Origin: Thioalkalicoccus limnaeus
Lineage (GTDB): Bacteria > Pseudomonadota > Gammaproteobacteria > Chromatiales > Chromatiaceae
Length of the DNA stretch: 32,203 nucleotides
Reading direction: 5' to 3'
NCBI RefSeq assembly: GCF_041197575.1
Contig: NZ_JBDKXB010000032.1
Coordinates: 1-32,203, forward strand
The notes beneath the pieces are model-generated. The model saw only the letters and a list, made by a program, of their open reading frames with translations, was not told the origin of the DNA and did no database searches. This document shows, piece after piece, positions 1-7,479 of this stretch (positions are counted from its first letter, which is position 1; every line of letters starts with the position of its first letter). Made by a program: the position numbers and the translations under genes.

Positions 1-222
1 TATCGACCAAAGGTGGCCCCTGTCCAAGACAGATCTCGTGCTGCTGGGCGGGCGACTCCCAAAGAAGCGTTCAGAGATGTTTTTTGTGGATCTCTTGTGC
101 TGGGCAACATTCGCCGCCCCGTTGATTATTTTTCATGAGTCGAGCGGTGCCTTGTTTTTTTGACCGGCGCGGCGGGCTGGGGGTGAGCTGAATGGTGACC
201 GTGTGTTCCGAGTCGTCGCCAC
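1..222. other. Left-edge non-coding stretch
   Basis: No convincing reading frame is seen here. The stretch is less GC-rich than the rest of the window, with a run of seven T near 156-162 and an AT-rich patch near 121-140. It lies downstream of the minus-strand methyltransferase gene. The T-run is not preceded by a clear hairpin, so I do not call a terminator. Confidence 0.4.
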
Positions 223-822
223 TCAAGCCCGTTGGGCGACCATCAAGGCCAAGTCACCCAGTCCGGCTGCGGATGCAGCGAGTGGGCCTTCGGCCTGGTA
301 GACGCGGATGGTCAGGTCGGGAAAGAGGCTGATCAGCTCGTTGCGGGCAAGGCGATAGGCCGGGTTGGACGGGCCACGGTCGCCTCGGCATTCCCGCACG
401 AACGTCTGATAGAAGAGTAGTCCGTCCGGACGCAGCGCGGCGGCGATGCTTGGAGCCAGGGTGCGATCGAGGAAGTGTGCGACCAGGATCAGGTCGAAGC
501 TCTCCGGAGTCGGCGGCAGGGCGGCGAGGTCGCGGACCTGAGCATCGAGTTGAAGCCCGCGCAGGCGCGCCGCCTCGCGCAACCGCGCGATGGCGATGGG
601 GGACAGGTCCCATGCCGAGACCCGGAAACCCCGCTCCGCCAGCCAGAGCGCGTTGCCGCCCAGTCCGCAGGCCAGGTCGAGGGCGGTGCCTCCGTCGGGG
701 AGCAAGTGCGGCCATTGGCGCAACACCAAGGCCGGTTCCGGGATCGCTGTCGCGCCTTCGTAGCGCGCGTCCCAACAGCGGGCGCAGTCCTCGGGTGTGG
801 TGGGCGAGGTGGGATCGGTCAT
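223..822 (-). CDS. Class I SAM-dependent methyltransferase
   Basis: Encodes 199 residues, a usual length for a single-domain Rossmann-fold methyltransferase. The SAM-binding motif I is clear (ALDLACGLGGNAL, residues 47-59), followed by the acidic end of strand 2 (AWDLSPIAI) and a motif IV-like stretch (FDLILVAHFLD). This resembles the small TehB/UbiE-like methyltransferases. The substrate cannot be read from the sequence. There is no signal peptide or membrane segment, so it is expected to be cytosolic. The ATG at 822 is the natural start; the Shine-Dalgarno sequence before it is weak. No operon partner is visible on the same strand, apart from a short start-less frame just upstream. The family call is firm and the specific function is unknown. 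Confidence 0.85.
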   Translation of the reverse strand: MTDPTSPTTPEDCARCWDARYEGATAIPEPALVLRQWPHLLPDGGTALDLACGLGGNALWLAERGFRVSAWDLSPIAIARLREAARLRGLQLDAQVRDLAALPPTPESFDLILVAHFLDRTLAPSIAAALRPDGLLFYQTFVRECRGDRGPSNPAYRLARNELISLFPDLTIRVYQAEGPLAASAAGLGDLALMVAQRA

Positions 823-1211
823 GGCTCGAAGGCGGTCACTCCGAAGGGTTCGTCGACGTCGGTCAAAGTCCCAATCTCTCGAGGGTCGCGACGAGCCGTT
901 GTTGCCGGTCAGGGTCCGTCACGCGGTAGGTCTCCAGCCAGGCACGTTGACCGACGGGGACCTGGACACCACCCTACTATCGAGGGTTGCAAAAGTCATC
1001 GGAGACGGCTCGCCGCGACACGCTGCAAGGACGTCCGTGTCAGCTCGACGGCGAGATTCCTCCCGCCGACGGTCGCCGCGACCCGCCGCCGATTACTTTC
1101 GCGACGATCGATATTACTGGCCCGCTGTCGAAAATCAGTGTTGTCGTTCGTCCAGTTAACGGGACAGACGCAAACGTGTTGCCGTATCTGAAACCTCATG
1201 AGGGCAAACTG
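823..1211. other. Intergenic region between divergent genes
   Basis: This 389-base gap separates the methyltransferase (minus) from the BNR-repeat gene (plus), so it should hold promoters for both. The right part (about 1090-1180) is richer in A and T and is the likelier promoter area, but I see no good -35/-10 pair. The reading frame of the BNR gene stays open back to 987, but that part looks non-coding (Arg/Pro-rich). A short gene-like remnant on the minus strand is listed separately. Confidence 0.4.
863..973 (-). pseudogene. Possible C-terminal gene remnant, no start codon
   Basis: On the minus strand, 36 sense codons run from an in-frame stop at 974-976 to a stop at 863-865. The C-terminal part reads like real protein (for example RVTDPDRQQRLVATLERLGL), but there is no ATG in frame and two stops lie directly upstream. 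It could be the tail of a decayed small gene, or chance in GC-rich DNA. I do not recognise the family. Confidence 0.2.
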
Positions 1212-2396
1212 ATGGCCGACACCATTCTTCTGGGGACCCGCAAGGGCACCGTCATCATCGATCGCCAAGCGGCGGGCTGGCGGGCGCGGCCCATCAACCA
1301 CGCCGGCGTGCCGGTCTGTTACGCTGCCCGTGATCCGCGCGATGGCACCCTGTGGGCCTCTCTGGACCACGGACACTGGGGGCCCAAGCTGTCGCGCTCG
1401 CGAGACCGGGGTCGGACCTGGGACGACATCTCGTCTTTGAAATACCCCAAGGGCGCGCGTCACCTTGTCCAGTACCTGCCAACGCCGGACTTCGACCCCG
1501 CGGCGCCGGCCGGGCGCCCCGACTATGCCGGTGCCACCGTGTACAAGATCTGGCACATCGCCTTTGGGAGCGCGGGTCAGCCCGGGCGATTGTACGCCGG
1601 CACCATCCCCGGTGGCCTCTTTGTCAGCGATGACGGCGGCGATACCTGGACCCTCAACCGGCCGCTGTGGAACCATGAAAGTCGCGGCGGCGACCTGTTT
1701 GCCGGCGACGCCACCAGCGAGAACCACTGGGGTGGCACCCCAGCCAGTGTCGACTACGGCGTGTTCGAACCCGGTATTCACTCGGTCATCGTAGACCCGC
1801 GGAATCCGGATCACCTGCATGTGGCGGTCTCCTCCGCCGGTGTACTCGAAACCACCGATGGCGGCCAGACTTGGGCCGGGTGCAATCGCGGCCTGCTGAT
1901 GGACTACCTGCCCAACCCCGAGGCCGAGTGGGGGCATGACCCGCACTTCGTGACCCACTGTCCCGGTCAGCCGGACCACCTCTGGCAGCAAAACCACTGC
2001 GGCGTGTTCTACAGCGACGATGGCGCCCAGAACTGGAGGAAGGTCAGCAGGCCCGAAGTGGGTGTGCATTTCGGCTTCCCGGTGGCCGTGGATGGACGGG
2101 ATGGCCGCACCGCCTGGGTGGTCCCGGCGCGGGGGGATTCCGAGCGCATGGCCATCGACGGTGGCCTGTTCGTCGCCCGCACCAGCGATGGTGGCCAGTC
2201 CTGGCAGACTTTCCGCAACGGCCTACCACAGGAAGATGCCCATGACATCGTGCTCAGACACGGCCTGGACGTCGCCGGCGACCGCCTCTGTTTCGGCAGC
2301 ACCACCGGTAACGTCTACCTGTCGGAAAACCGCGGCGAAACCTGGCGCTGCCTGGGCAACAACTTTCCCCCGATCTACTCCGTGCGCTTTGGGTGA
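1212..2396 (+). CDS. BNR/Asp-box beta-propeller protein (sialidase-like fold)
   Basis: Encodes 394 residues from the ATG at 1212, chosen because a GAGG at 1200-1203 sits eight bases upstream and because the frame before it looks non-coding. Six Asp-box motifs (S/T-x-D-x-G-x-T/S-W type) are seen near residues 63-70, 139-146, 214-221, 268-275, 324-331 and 371-378, for example SDDGGDTW and TSDGGQSW. They mark a six-bladed propeller of the exo-alpha-sialidase/WD40-YVTN-BNR superfamily. There is no signal peptide, so unlike most sialidases it should be cytoplasmic. A sialidase activity should not be assumed. The next gene, a ThiS/MoaD-like protein, begins six bases after the stop and is surely co-transcribed, which hints at a role linked to sulfur transfer or protein tagging. 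That role is inferred. Confidence 0.8.
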   Translation: MADTILLGTRKGTVIIDRQAAGWRARPINHAGVPVCYAARDPRDGTLWASLDHGHWGPKLSRSRDRGRTWDDISSLKYPKGARHLVQYLPTPDFDPAAPAGRPDYAGATVYKIWHIAFGSAGQPGRLYAGTIPGGLFVSDDGGDTWTLNRPLWNHESRGGDLFAGDATSENHWGGTPASVDYGVFEPGIHSVIVDPRNPDHLHVAVSSAGVLETTDGGQTWAGCNRGLLMDYLPNPEAEWGHDPHFVTHCPGQPDHLWQQNHCGVFYSDDGAQNWRKVSRPEVGVHFGFPVAVDGRDGRTAWVVPARGDSERMAIDGGLFVARTSDGGQSWQTFRNGLPQEDAHDIVLRHGLDVAGDRLCFGSTTGNVYLSENRGETWRCLGNNFPPIYSVRFG

Positions 2397-2401
2397 CCAT
2401 C

Positions 2402-2680
2402 ATGCCCACAGTCGAGATGACATCGCACCTCTACCGGTTCTTCCCCCAACTGGAGAACCACACCCTCAGGGTACCCTCTGGCTCGGTCGCCGAGATTCTG
2501 CACGCCATCAACGACCAGGTCCCCGGCTTCATCGACTACATCCTGGATGAACAGGGCGCCCTGCGTCGGCACGTGAACCTTTGCATCAACGATACCGTCG
2601 TGATTGACCGGAAGAACCTCACCGACCAGGTCCAGGATGACGGTACTGTGTTCATCTTCCAGGCCTTGAGCGGCGGTTAG
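2402..2680 (+). CDS. ThiS/MoaD-family small beta-grasp protein with C-terminal Gly-Gly
   Basis: Encodes 92 residues. The ATG at 2402 follows a GGTGA Shine-Dalgarno (2392-2396) at a spacing of five bases. A GTG at 2393 would add three residues and is less likely. The sequence has the ubiquitin-like pattern of MoaD/ThiS proteins: an N-terminal strand (TSHLYRFFP), a strand-helix segment with the VAEILHAI helix, a central CINDTVVI strand, and the final strand FIFQALSGG. The C-terminal Gly-Gly is exactly at the end, as needed for adenylation by an E1-like enzyme and thiocarboxylate formation in known carriers. No MoaE, ThiG or E1 enzyme is adjacent. Instead it is coupled to the BNR propeller. It may be a sulfur carrier or a protein modifier; the partner enzyme is unknown. 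Confidence 0.8.
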   Translation: MPTVEMTSHLYRFFPQLENHTLRVPSGSVAEILHAINDQVPGFIDYILDEQGALRRHVNLCINDTVVIDRKNLTDQVQDDGTVFIFQALSGG

Positions 2681-2836
2681 CAATCAGGGCGAACCATTTC
2701 AAGTGACCAAGCTCGCGAGATCCTCGAGCATCAGGAACGGGTGATGCGGGTCGGTCGGGCTGGGCTCGAACGCCCAGGTTCGGTTGTTTCCGTGAAGGCC
2801 GCGTCGCGGTCGGGTGGCCGAATGGTGCGATCGTGG

Positions 2837-4996
2837 CTAACGCTCCGTGCAGCGCCGGTAGTCCTTCAGGTGACCGGCGAGGACCGCGCGCAGGTTGTCG
2901 AGCTCTCCCAGCAGTTCGCCCGGTGGGTCGTCCAACGCCTGATCCATGTAGCCGGTTGCGGCCTTGGACAGGGACCAACCGAGCGGTGGTGCCGCGATCG
3001 CCTGTTCGATGCGGCGGCGTGCTGCGTCGGTCTCGGCGCGGACGAGGCCGGCCTGGGCCGCCGCTGCGAGCGAGATCTCGATCACGGCCCCGCGCAAGTC
3101 GTTTTCGACGCGCCGCGCCGCGGCCCCCTCGAACTGTCTGGCCGAGTCGATCTCGGTGAGCCAGCCGCGGGCGTTGCGGGCATTCAGGAGCGCACGGATC
3201 GGCGAGCCCACCTCGCTCAGGAAGTCCTCCGACGGCGGACCTGCCGGACTCCCGAGATTCGCCGTCAGGGGCCTGTAGCGCGCCTGACAGATCGCCTCGC
3301 CGCGCGGGTCGTTGCGGATCATGATCAGGATCGGAAAGAGGGTCCGATCGTCGATCAGCTCGAGCAGATCCGTTATGGTGGCGGTTCCCGAGTTGTCGAA
3401 ATAGCCGCCGTCGACGACGCGGATCTTCTGCGGCCCCTGATCGCCGGGCCCGATCAGGCTCCCGGCCGGGCTGAGGTACGTGAAACGGGCGCTGGCCCCA
3501 GCGGCGGCCGACGAGAGAATGGCCTGGGTCGAGAAACCGTCGCCGAGCAGGTCGAGCGTGTCGGGAAGGCCGCGAGGATCCAGGTTAGACAAGATCCCGC
3601 GGCGTCCGGAATCGACGACCGTGGTGTTCAACAACAAGCTCGGCAGACGCATCTGGTAACCATCGGCCCAGAGGTCGACGAAAGGTCCGCCGAGCGGGCT
3701 GTGGCCGTCGTCGAGGGCTCGCTCGAACGCGAGTTCGAGGAACCGCTGGCGGTCCGTTAACGCGAACGGGTAGGGGACGAACCGTTGCAGCAGGTCCGGG
3801 AACAGGAATCCGGCCGCCAGCGGGGACAGGAAATCCTGCCGCAAGGCCGTGCGCACGCTCGTCAACGTCGTTGCCGCCGCAGTGTCGTCCCGCTCGAGCG
3901 CCTGGCGCTTGACCGCCGTGTAGACGGCCGCGCCGACGCTGCCGCCGGACACCGCGCTGACGGCGAAGAGGTTCTCCGAGAAACCCGGGATGTCCTCCAT
4001 CGCGGCCAACGACGGAGCCGTCCAATAGGCGGCGCGGATCCCGCCGCCCGAGGCCGCCACCAGGACCACCGGTTCACGTCCGTCGATCTGACCCGAGGCC
4101 GGATTCTCCTGGCGCCAGGCACGGTAGTGCTCGGGCGCGGTGAGCCGTTGGTGCTCCGCAACCTCGGCAGCCGTGCGGATCGCGTGATTGTCGTTGAACA
4201 GACTGAAGATGACGGCGAGCACCAGGACGAAGGCCGTCCCGGCTGGCTGGCCATTGGCCAGGAAGGAATAGGTCAGCACCAAGGCGCCGAACAGCGTGAT
4301 CCCGGCCAGGCCAAACAGCATGATGGCGGGCGTGCCGAGGGCTTGCGGCCAGGTGACGGGCCAAGTCAAGAACCCGGCCACCAATAGGACCGCCAGCACG
4401 AAAGCGGTGATGATGAGGATCCAGTCTTTGGTGTCCAGACCCGGACTGGCCTGCTCGAGACCCGCTCGCGTCAACCCGAACAGCGTACGGCGTTGGATGA
4501 CGAACCACATGAGCGCGGCGGCCAGGATCAGGAACGCAGCGCCGAGGATCCAGGCCGCCCATCCGGCGTCGCCAGCGACCCGGAAGAACCCGGCACCGAT
4601 CGCAGCAGGGACTAGGAAACCGAACAGCCGGGGCCACCACTCGCGACCGAACGCCGACGTCGGTCGATCGAAGGACTGACCGGCGAAATCGGGGTCGAGC
4701 AGCCGTCTGGACGTATACCATAGGACCAGACCGAGGATCAGGGCGCCGGTCAGGAAGAACAGATTCCACAGCAGGGTGTTGCGCAGCGGCGTCCCGTATT
4801 CGGCCGACAGACGCAGGAGGTCCTGGCCCTGATCATTGAACACGAACACGAAGATCACCAGCACGACCGAGGCGGTCGCGTAGGCGCAGAGCCACAGGAC
4901 CCGAATGATCGAGTTCCACAGGAAGCCCCAGATTCGGAGCACGACGCCCCGGGAGCGCCTGGCGGTGGCTCCGGACACCGGTGTCGTTTGCGCCAT
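2837..4996 (-). CDS. Membrane-anchored patatin-like phospholipase
   Basis: Encodes 719 residues from the ATG at 4996, which follows a strong GAGGAGG Shine-Dalgarno. The frame is open 62 codons further up, but that part is proline/threonine-rich and lacks such a site. The N-terminal half (about residues 20-270) holds roughly six or seven hydrophobic membrane segments. The C-terminal half is a patatin-like lipase domain, with a glycine-rich oxyanion loop (ASGGGIRAAYW, residues 315-325), the nucleophile in GGSVG (Ser353) and the catalytic Asp in VVDGGYFDNSG (Asp529). The Ser-Asp dyad is therefore complete. It probably hydrolyses acyl esters of lipids at the inner face of the membrane. It stands alone, convergent with the ThiS-like gene and divergent from sucC. 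The physiological substrate is unknown. Confidence 0.85.
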   Translation of the reverse strand: MAQTTPVSGATARRSRGVVLRIWGFLWNSIIRVLWLCAYATASVVLVIFVFVFNDQGQDLLRLSAEYGTPLRNTLLWNLFFLTGALILGLVLWYTSRRLLDPDFAGQSFDRPTSAFGREWWPRLFGFLVPAAIGAGFFRVAGDAGWAAWILGAAFLILAAALMWFVIQRRTLFGLTRAGLEQASPGLDTKDWILIITAFVLAVLLVAGFLTWPVTWPQALGTPAIMLFGLAGITLFGALVLTYSFLANGQPAGTAFVLVLAVIFSLFNDNHAIRTAAEVAEHQRLTAPEHYRAWRQENPASGQIDGREPVVLVAASGGGIRAAYWTAPSLAAMEDIPGFSENLFAVSAVSGGSVGAAVYTAVKRQALERDDTAAATTLTSVRTALRQDFLSPLAAGFLFPDLLQRFVPYPFALTDRQRFLELAFERALDDGHSPLGGPFVDLWADGYQMRLPSLLLNTTVVDSGRRGILSNLDPRGLPDTLDLLGDGFSTQAILSSAAAGASARFTYLSPAGSLIGPGDQGPQKIRVVDGGYFDNSGTATITDLLELIDDRTLFPILIMIRNDPRGEAICQARYRPLTANLGSPAGPPSEDFLSEVGSPIRALLNARNARGWLTEIDSARQFEGAAARRVENDLRGAVIEISLAAAAQAGLVRAETDAARRRIEQAIAAPPLGWSLSKAATGYMDQALDDPPGELLGELDNLRAVLAGHLKDYRRCTER

Positions 4997-5049
4997 TTGG
5001 TGATCCTCCTCAGCGATCCGAGACACGGGGGTTGGTCCCTCCGTGTCCA

Positions 5050-5079
5050 AGCATAGACAATGCCCTCGTTCTTTGTCGG
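5050..5079 (-). promoter_or_regulatory. Possible sigma70 promoter for the patatin-like gene
   Basis: On the minus strand a TATGCT hexamer (5050-5055) lies 18 bases from CCGACA (5074-5079). Each matches the consensus at four of six positions. Transcription would start near 5043 and give a leader of about 48 bases before the ATG at 4996. This is a by-eye match only. Confidence 0.3.
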
Positions 5080-5245
5080 GGAGCCGACTGGCGGATGTCG
5101 TGGTCGGTGTCCGGGGCCGGCCGAACCCCATTCGATCCTCGGTGAAGGCGAAAGGGTGGTTCCAAGCGATGCCGTTCGCCACCTTGCCATCGGTCCGGCC
5201 GGCTGGCAGATTAGCGCCTTGACTTCACGGAGCGCGCCTCTCGAG

Positions 5246-6430
5246 ATGAATCTGCACGAGTACCAAGCGAAAGACCTGCTCGCGCGCTACGGCGTGCCGG
5301 TGCCGCGCGGCCTGACCGTCACGTCGGCCGATCAGATGACCGGGGCGCTCGATGGCCTCGGTGGGTCGCGCTGGGTCGTCAAGGCCCAGATCCAGGCCGG
5401 TGGGCGGGGGCGCGCCGGTGGCGTGGTCCTGGCCGAGGGCCGCGAGCCGGCGCTCGCCGCCGCCGGACGTCTGCTCGGGCAGCGGTTGGTGACACGCCAG
5501 AGCGGCCCCGATGGGCTGCCGGTCGAGCGCCTGTTGATCGAAGAGACCTGCGAGATCGCGCGCGAACTGTACCTCGCGGTCCTCGTCGATCGCGCGACCG
5601 GTCGGGTCGCCTTCATGGCCTCGGCCGCCGGTGGCATGGACATCGAAGAGGTTGCCGCGAGTCGGCCCGAGGCGATCCTGTTCAGCCAGGTCGCGCCGGC
5701 GATTGGGCTGCTCCCGTGGCAGGGCCGGCGTCTCGGCTTCGGGCTCGGCCTGTCCGCGGCCCAGATCCGCGCGTTGCAAGGCGTGATGAGCGGTCTCTAC
5801 CGGCTCTTCACGGAGTGTGATGCGAACCTCGTCGAGATCAACCCGCTGATCCTGACCCCGGCCGATGAGCTCATCGCGCTCGATGCCAAGGTCGTCCTCG
5901 ATGACAACGCGCTCTATCGGCACCCGGAGCTTGCGGCCTGGCGCGATCCCGCCCAGGAGGACCCGCGCGAGGCGGCCGCGCGGGCCCATGATCTCAGCTA
6001 CATCAGCCTCGATGGCAACATCGGCTGCCTGGTCAATGGCGCCGGCTTGGCGATGGCGACGATGGACCTGGTCAAGCTACACGGTGGGGCGCCGGCCAAC
6101 TTCCTCGATGTCGGCGGTGGCACCACGGCCGAACGGGTGGCCGAGGCCTTCAAGCTGATCCTGTCGGACGCCAAGGTCGCGGGCATCCTGGTCAATATCT
6201 TCGGTGGCATCGTGCGTTGCGACCTGATCGCCGAAGGGCTGATCCAGGCCGTGCGCGAGGTCGCGATCCAGGTGCCGCTGGTCGTGCGGCTCGAAGGGAC
6301 CCGCGCCAGCGAGGGTCTGGCGCTGCTCGCCGACAGTGGTCTGCCTTTGAAGACGGCCGAGGGTCTCGACGAGGCGGCCAGACAAATCGTTGCGGCCGTC
6401 GCGTCCAAGACGGCGGGGGAGGGACGATGA
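5246..6430 (+). CDS. sucC: Succinate-CoA ligase (ADP-forming) beta subunit
   Basis: Encodes 394 residues, close to E. coli SucC (388). The N-terminus MNLHEYQAKDLLARYGVPVP is the family hallmark and fixes the start at 5246. Upstream codons are open but unrelated. The ATP-grasp domain fills the first 240 residues (WVVKAQIQAGGRGRAGGV, and LVEINPLIL with its metal-binding residues). The CoA-ligase domain follows (GLAMATMDLVKLHGG, FLDVGGG, ILVNIFGGIVRCD). With SucD it makes the enzyme that interconverts succinyl-CoA and succinate with substrate-level phosphorylation in the TCA cycle. Its stop overlaps the sucD start by four bases (ATGA), so the two are translationally coupled. A malate-CoA ligase subunit (MtkA) belongs to the same family and is a less likely alternative. 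Confidence 0.93.
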   Translation: MNLHEYQAKDLLARYGVPVPRGLTVTSADQMTGALDGLGGSRWVVKAQIQAGGRGRAGGVVLAEGREPALAAAGRLLGQRLVTRQSGPDGLPVERLLIEETCEIARELYLAVLVDRATGRVAFMASAAGGMDIEEVAASRPEAILFSQVAPAIGLLPWQGRRLGFGLGLSAAQIRALQGVMSGLYRLFTECDANLVEINPLILTPADELIALDAKVVLDDNALYRHPELAAWRDPAQEDPREAAARAHDLSYISLDGNIGCLVNGAGLAMATMDLVKLHGGAPANFLDVGGGTTAERVAEAFKLILSDAKVAGILVNIFGGIVRCDLIAEGLIQAVREVAIQVPLVVRLEGTRASEGLALLADSGLPLKTAEGLDEAARQIVAAVASKTAGEGR

Positions 6431-7299
6431 GCATCTTGGTCGATCGGCAGACGCGGGTCATCTGCCAGGGTTTCACGGGTCGTCAGGGGACCTTCCACAG
6501 CGAGCAGGCGATCGCCTACGGTACGCAACTGGTCGGCGGCGTGACGCCGGGCAAGGGTGGTCAGACGCATCTTGACCGGCCGGTCTTCGACACCGTGCAC
6601 GAGGCCGTCGCGGCCACCGGCGCCGATGCGTCGATGATCTATGTGCCAGCGGCCTTCGCGGCCGATGCGATTCTCGAGGCCGCCGACGCCGGCATCCGGG
6701 TCATCGTCTGCATCACCGAGGGGATCCCGGTGCTCGACATGCTCAGGGTCAAGGCCAGTCTGGCCGGGTCAGAGGCGCGCCTGATCGGTCCCAACTGTCC
6801 CGGTATCATCACGCCGGACGCGTGCAAGATCGGCATCATGCCCGGCCACATTCATCGCCCGGGGCGGGTCGGGATCGTCTCGCGTTCCGGAACCCTGACC
6901 TACGAGGCCGTGCACCAAACGACGCAAGTCGGGCTCGGGCAAAGCACCTGTGTCGGCATCGGTGGTGACCCGATCCAGGGGATGGACTTCGTCGACTGCC
7001 TGCGTTGCTTCGAGCAGGATCCGCAGACCGAGGCCGTGCTCCTGGTCGGCGAGATCGGCGGCACGGCCGAGGAGGCCGCGGCGGCCTTCATCGCCGAACG
7101 GATGACGAAGCCGGTCGCGGCCTATATCGCCGGTGTCACGGCCCCGCCCGGAAAGCGCATGGGCCACGCCGGGGCCATCGTCAGCGGTGGGCGTGGCACG
7201 GCCGAGGACAAGTTCGCGGCGCTCGCGGCCGCCGGCGTCGCCGTGATCCGGTCGCCGACCGAGATGGGCCAGCAGATGGCCGAGCTGCTGCGCGATTAA
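6427..7299 (+). CDS. sucD: Succinate-CoA ligase (ADP-forming) alpha subunit
   Basis: Encodes 290 residues against 289 in E. coli SucD. The N-terminal Rossmann CoA-binding domain shows CQGFTGRQGTFHSEQAI and the VTPGKGG loop. The middle has the GPNCPGIITP motif. The phosphorylated active-site histidine is His247 in KRMGHAGAIVSGG. A GGAGGG Shine-Dalgarno lies just upstream, inside the end of sucC, and the start overlaps the sucC stop by four bases. It pairs with SucC as the alpha subunit carrying the phosphohistidine and CoA site. The gene is intact. The next gene, nadE, starts 180 bases downstream on the same strand and is probably expressed separately. Confidence 0.94.
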   Translation: MSILVDRQTRVICQGFTGRQGTFHSEQAIAYGTQLVGGVTPGKGGQTHLDRPVFDTVHEAVAATGADASMIYVPAAFAADAILEAADAGIRVIVCITEGIPVLDMLRVKASLAGSEARLIGPNCPGIITPDACKIGIMPGHIHRPGRVGIVSRSGTLTYEAVHQTTQVGLGQSTCVGIGGDPIQGMDFVDCLRCFEQDPQTEAVLLVGEIGGTAEEAAAAFIAERMTKPVAAYIAGVTAPPGKRMGHAGAIVSGGRGTAEDKFAALAAAGVAVIRSPTEMGQQMAELLRD

Positions 7300-7385
7300 C
7301 GCGGCGCAGATCGATCGGCTGCCGAACAGGTCGACCCACGGATCGAAGCAGCAATGGGTCGACTGACTCGGCCAATGGGTCCGAT

Positions 7386-7415
7386 ATCCGTGTCCATCCG
7401 TGTGCATCCGTGGCC
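7386..7415 (+). repeat. Triple 10-base tandem repeat
   Basis: Three direct copies of a 10-base unit (ATCCGTGTCC, ATCCGTGTGC, ATCCGTGGCC) lie in the 180-base gap between sucD and nadE. Short intergenic repeats built on ATCCGTG are, from memory, common in several bacterial genomes. The unit length equals about one DNA helical turn. Function is unknown. Confidence 0.7.
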
Positions 7416-7479
7416 TTGATTCTGACGCGAACCGGCGCTGAACGGTCGATCCCTTCCTACCCTTGAGACGAGGTGCGCG

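Noticed and set aside
987..1211. 75-codon upstream extension of the BNR gene
   Set aside because: Arg/Pro-rich and without a Shine-Dalgarno; the ATG at 1212 has a good one and begins the family-like sequence.
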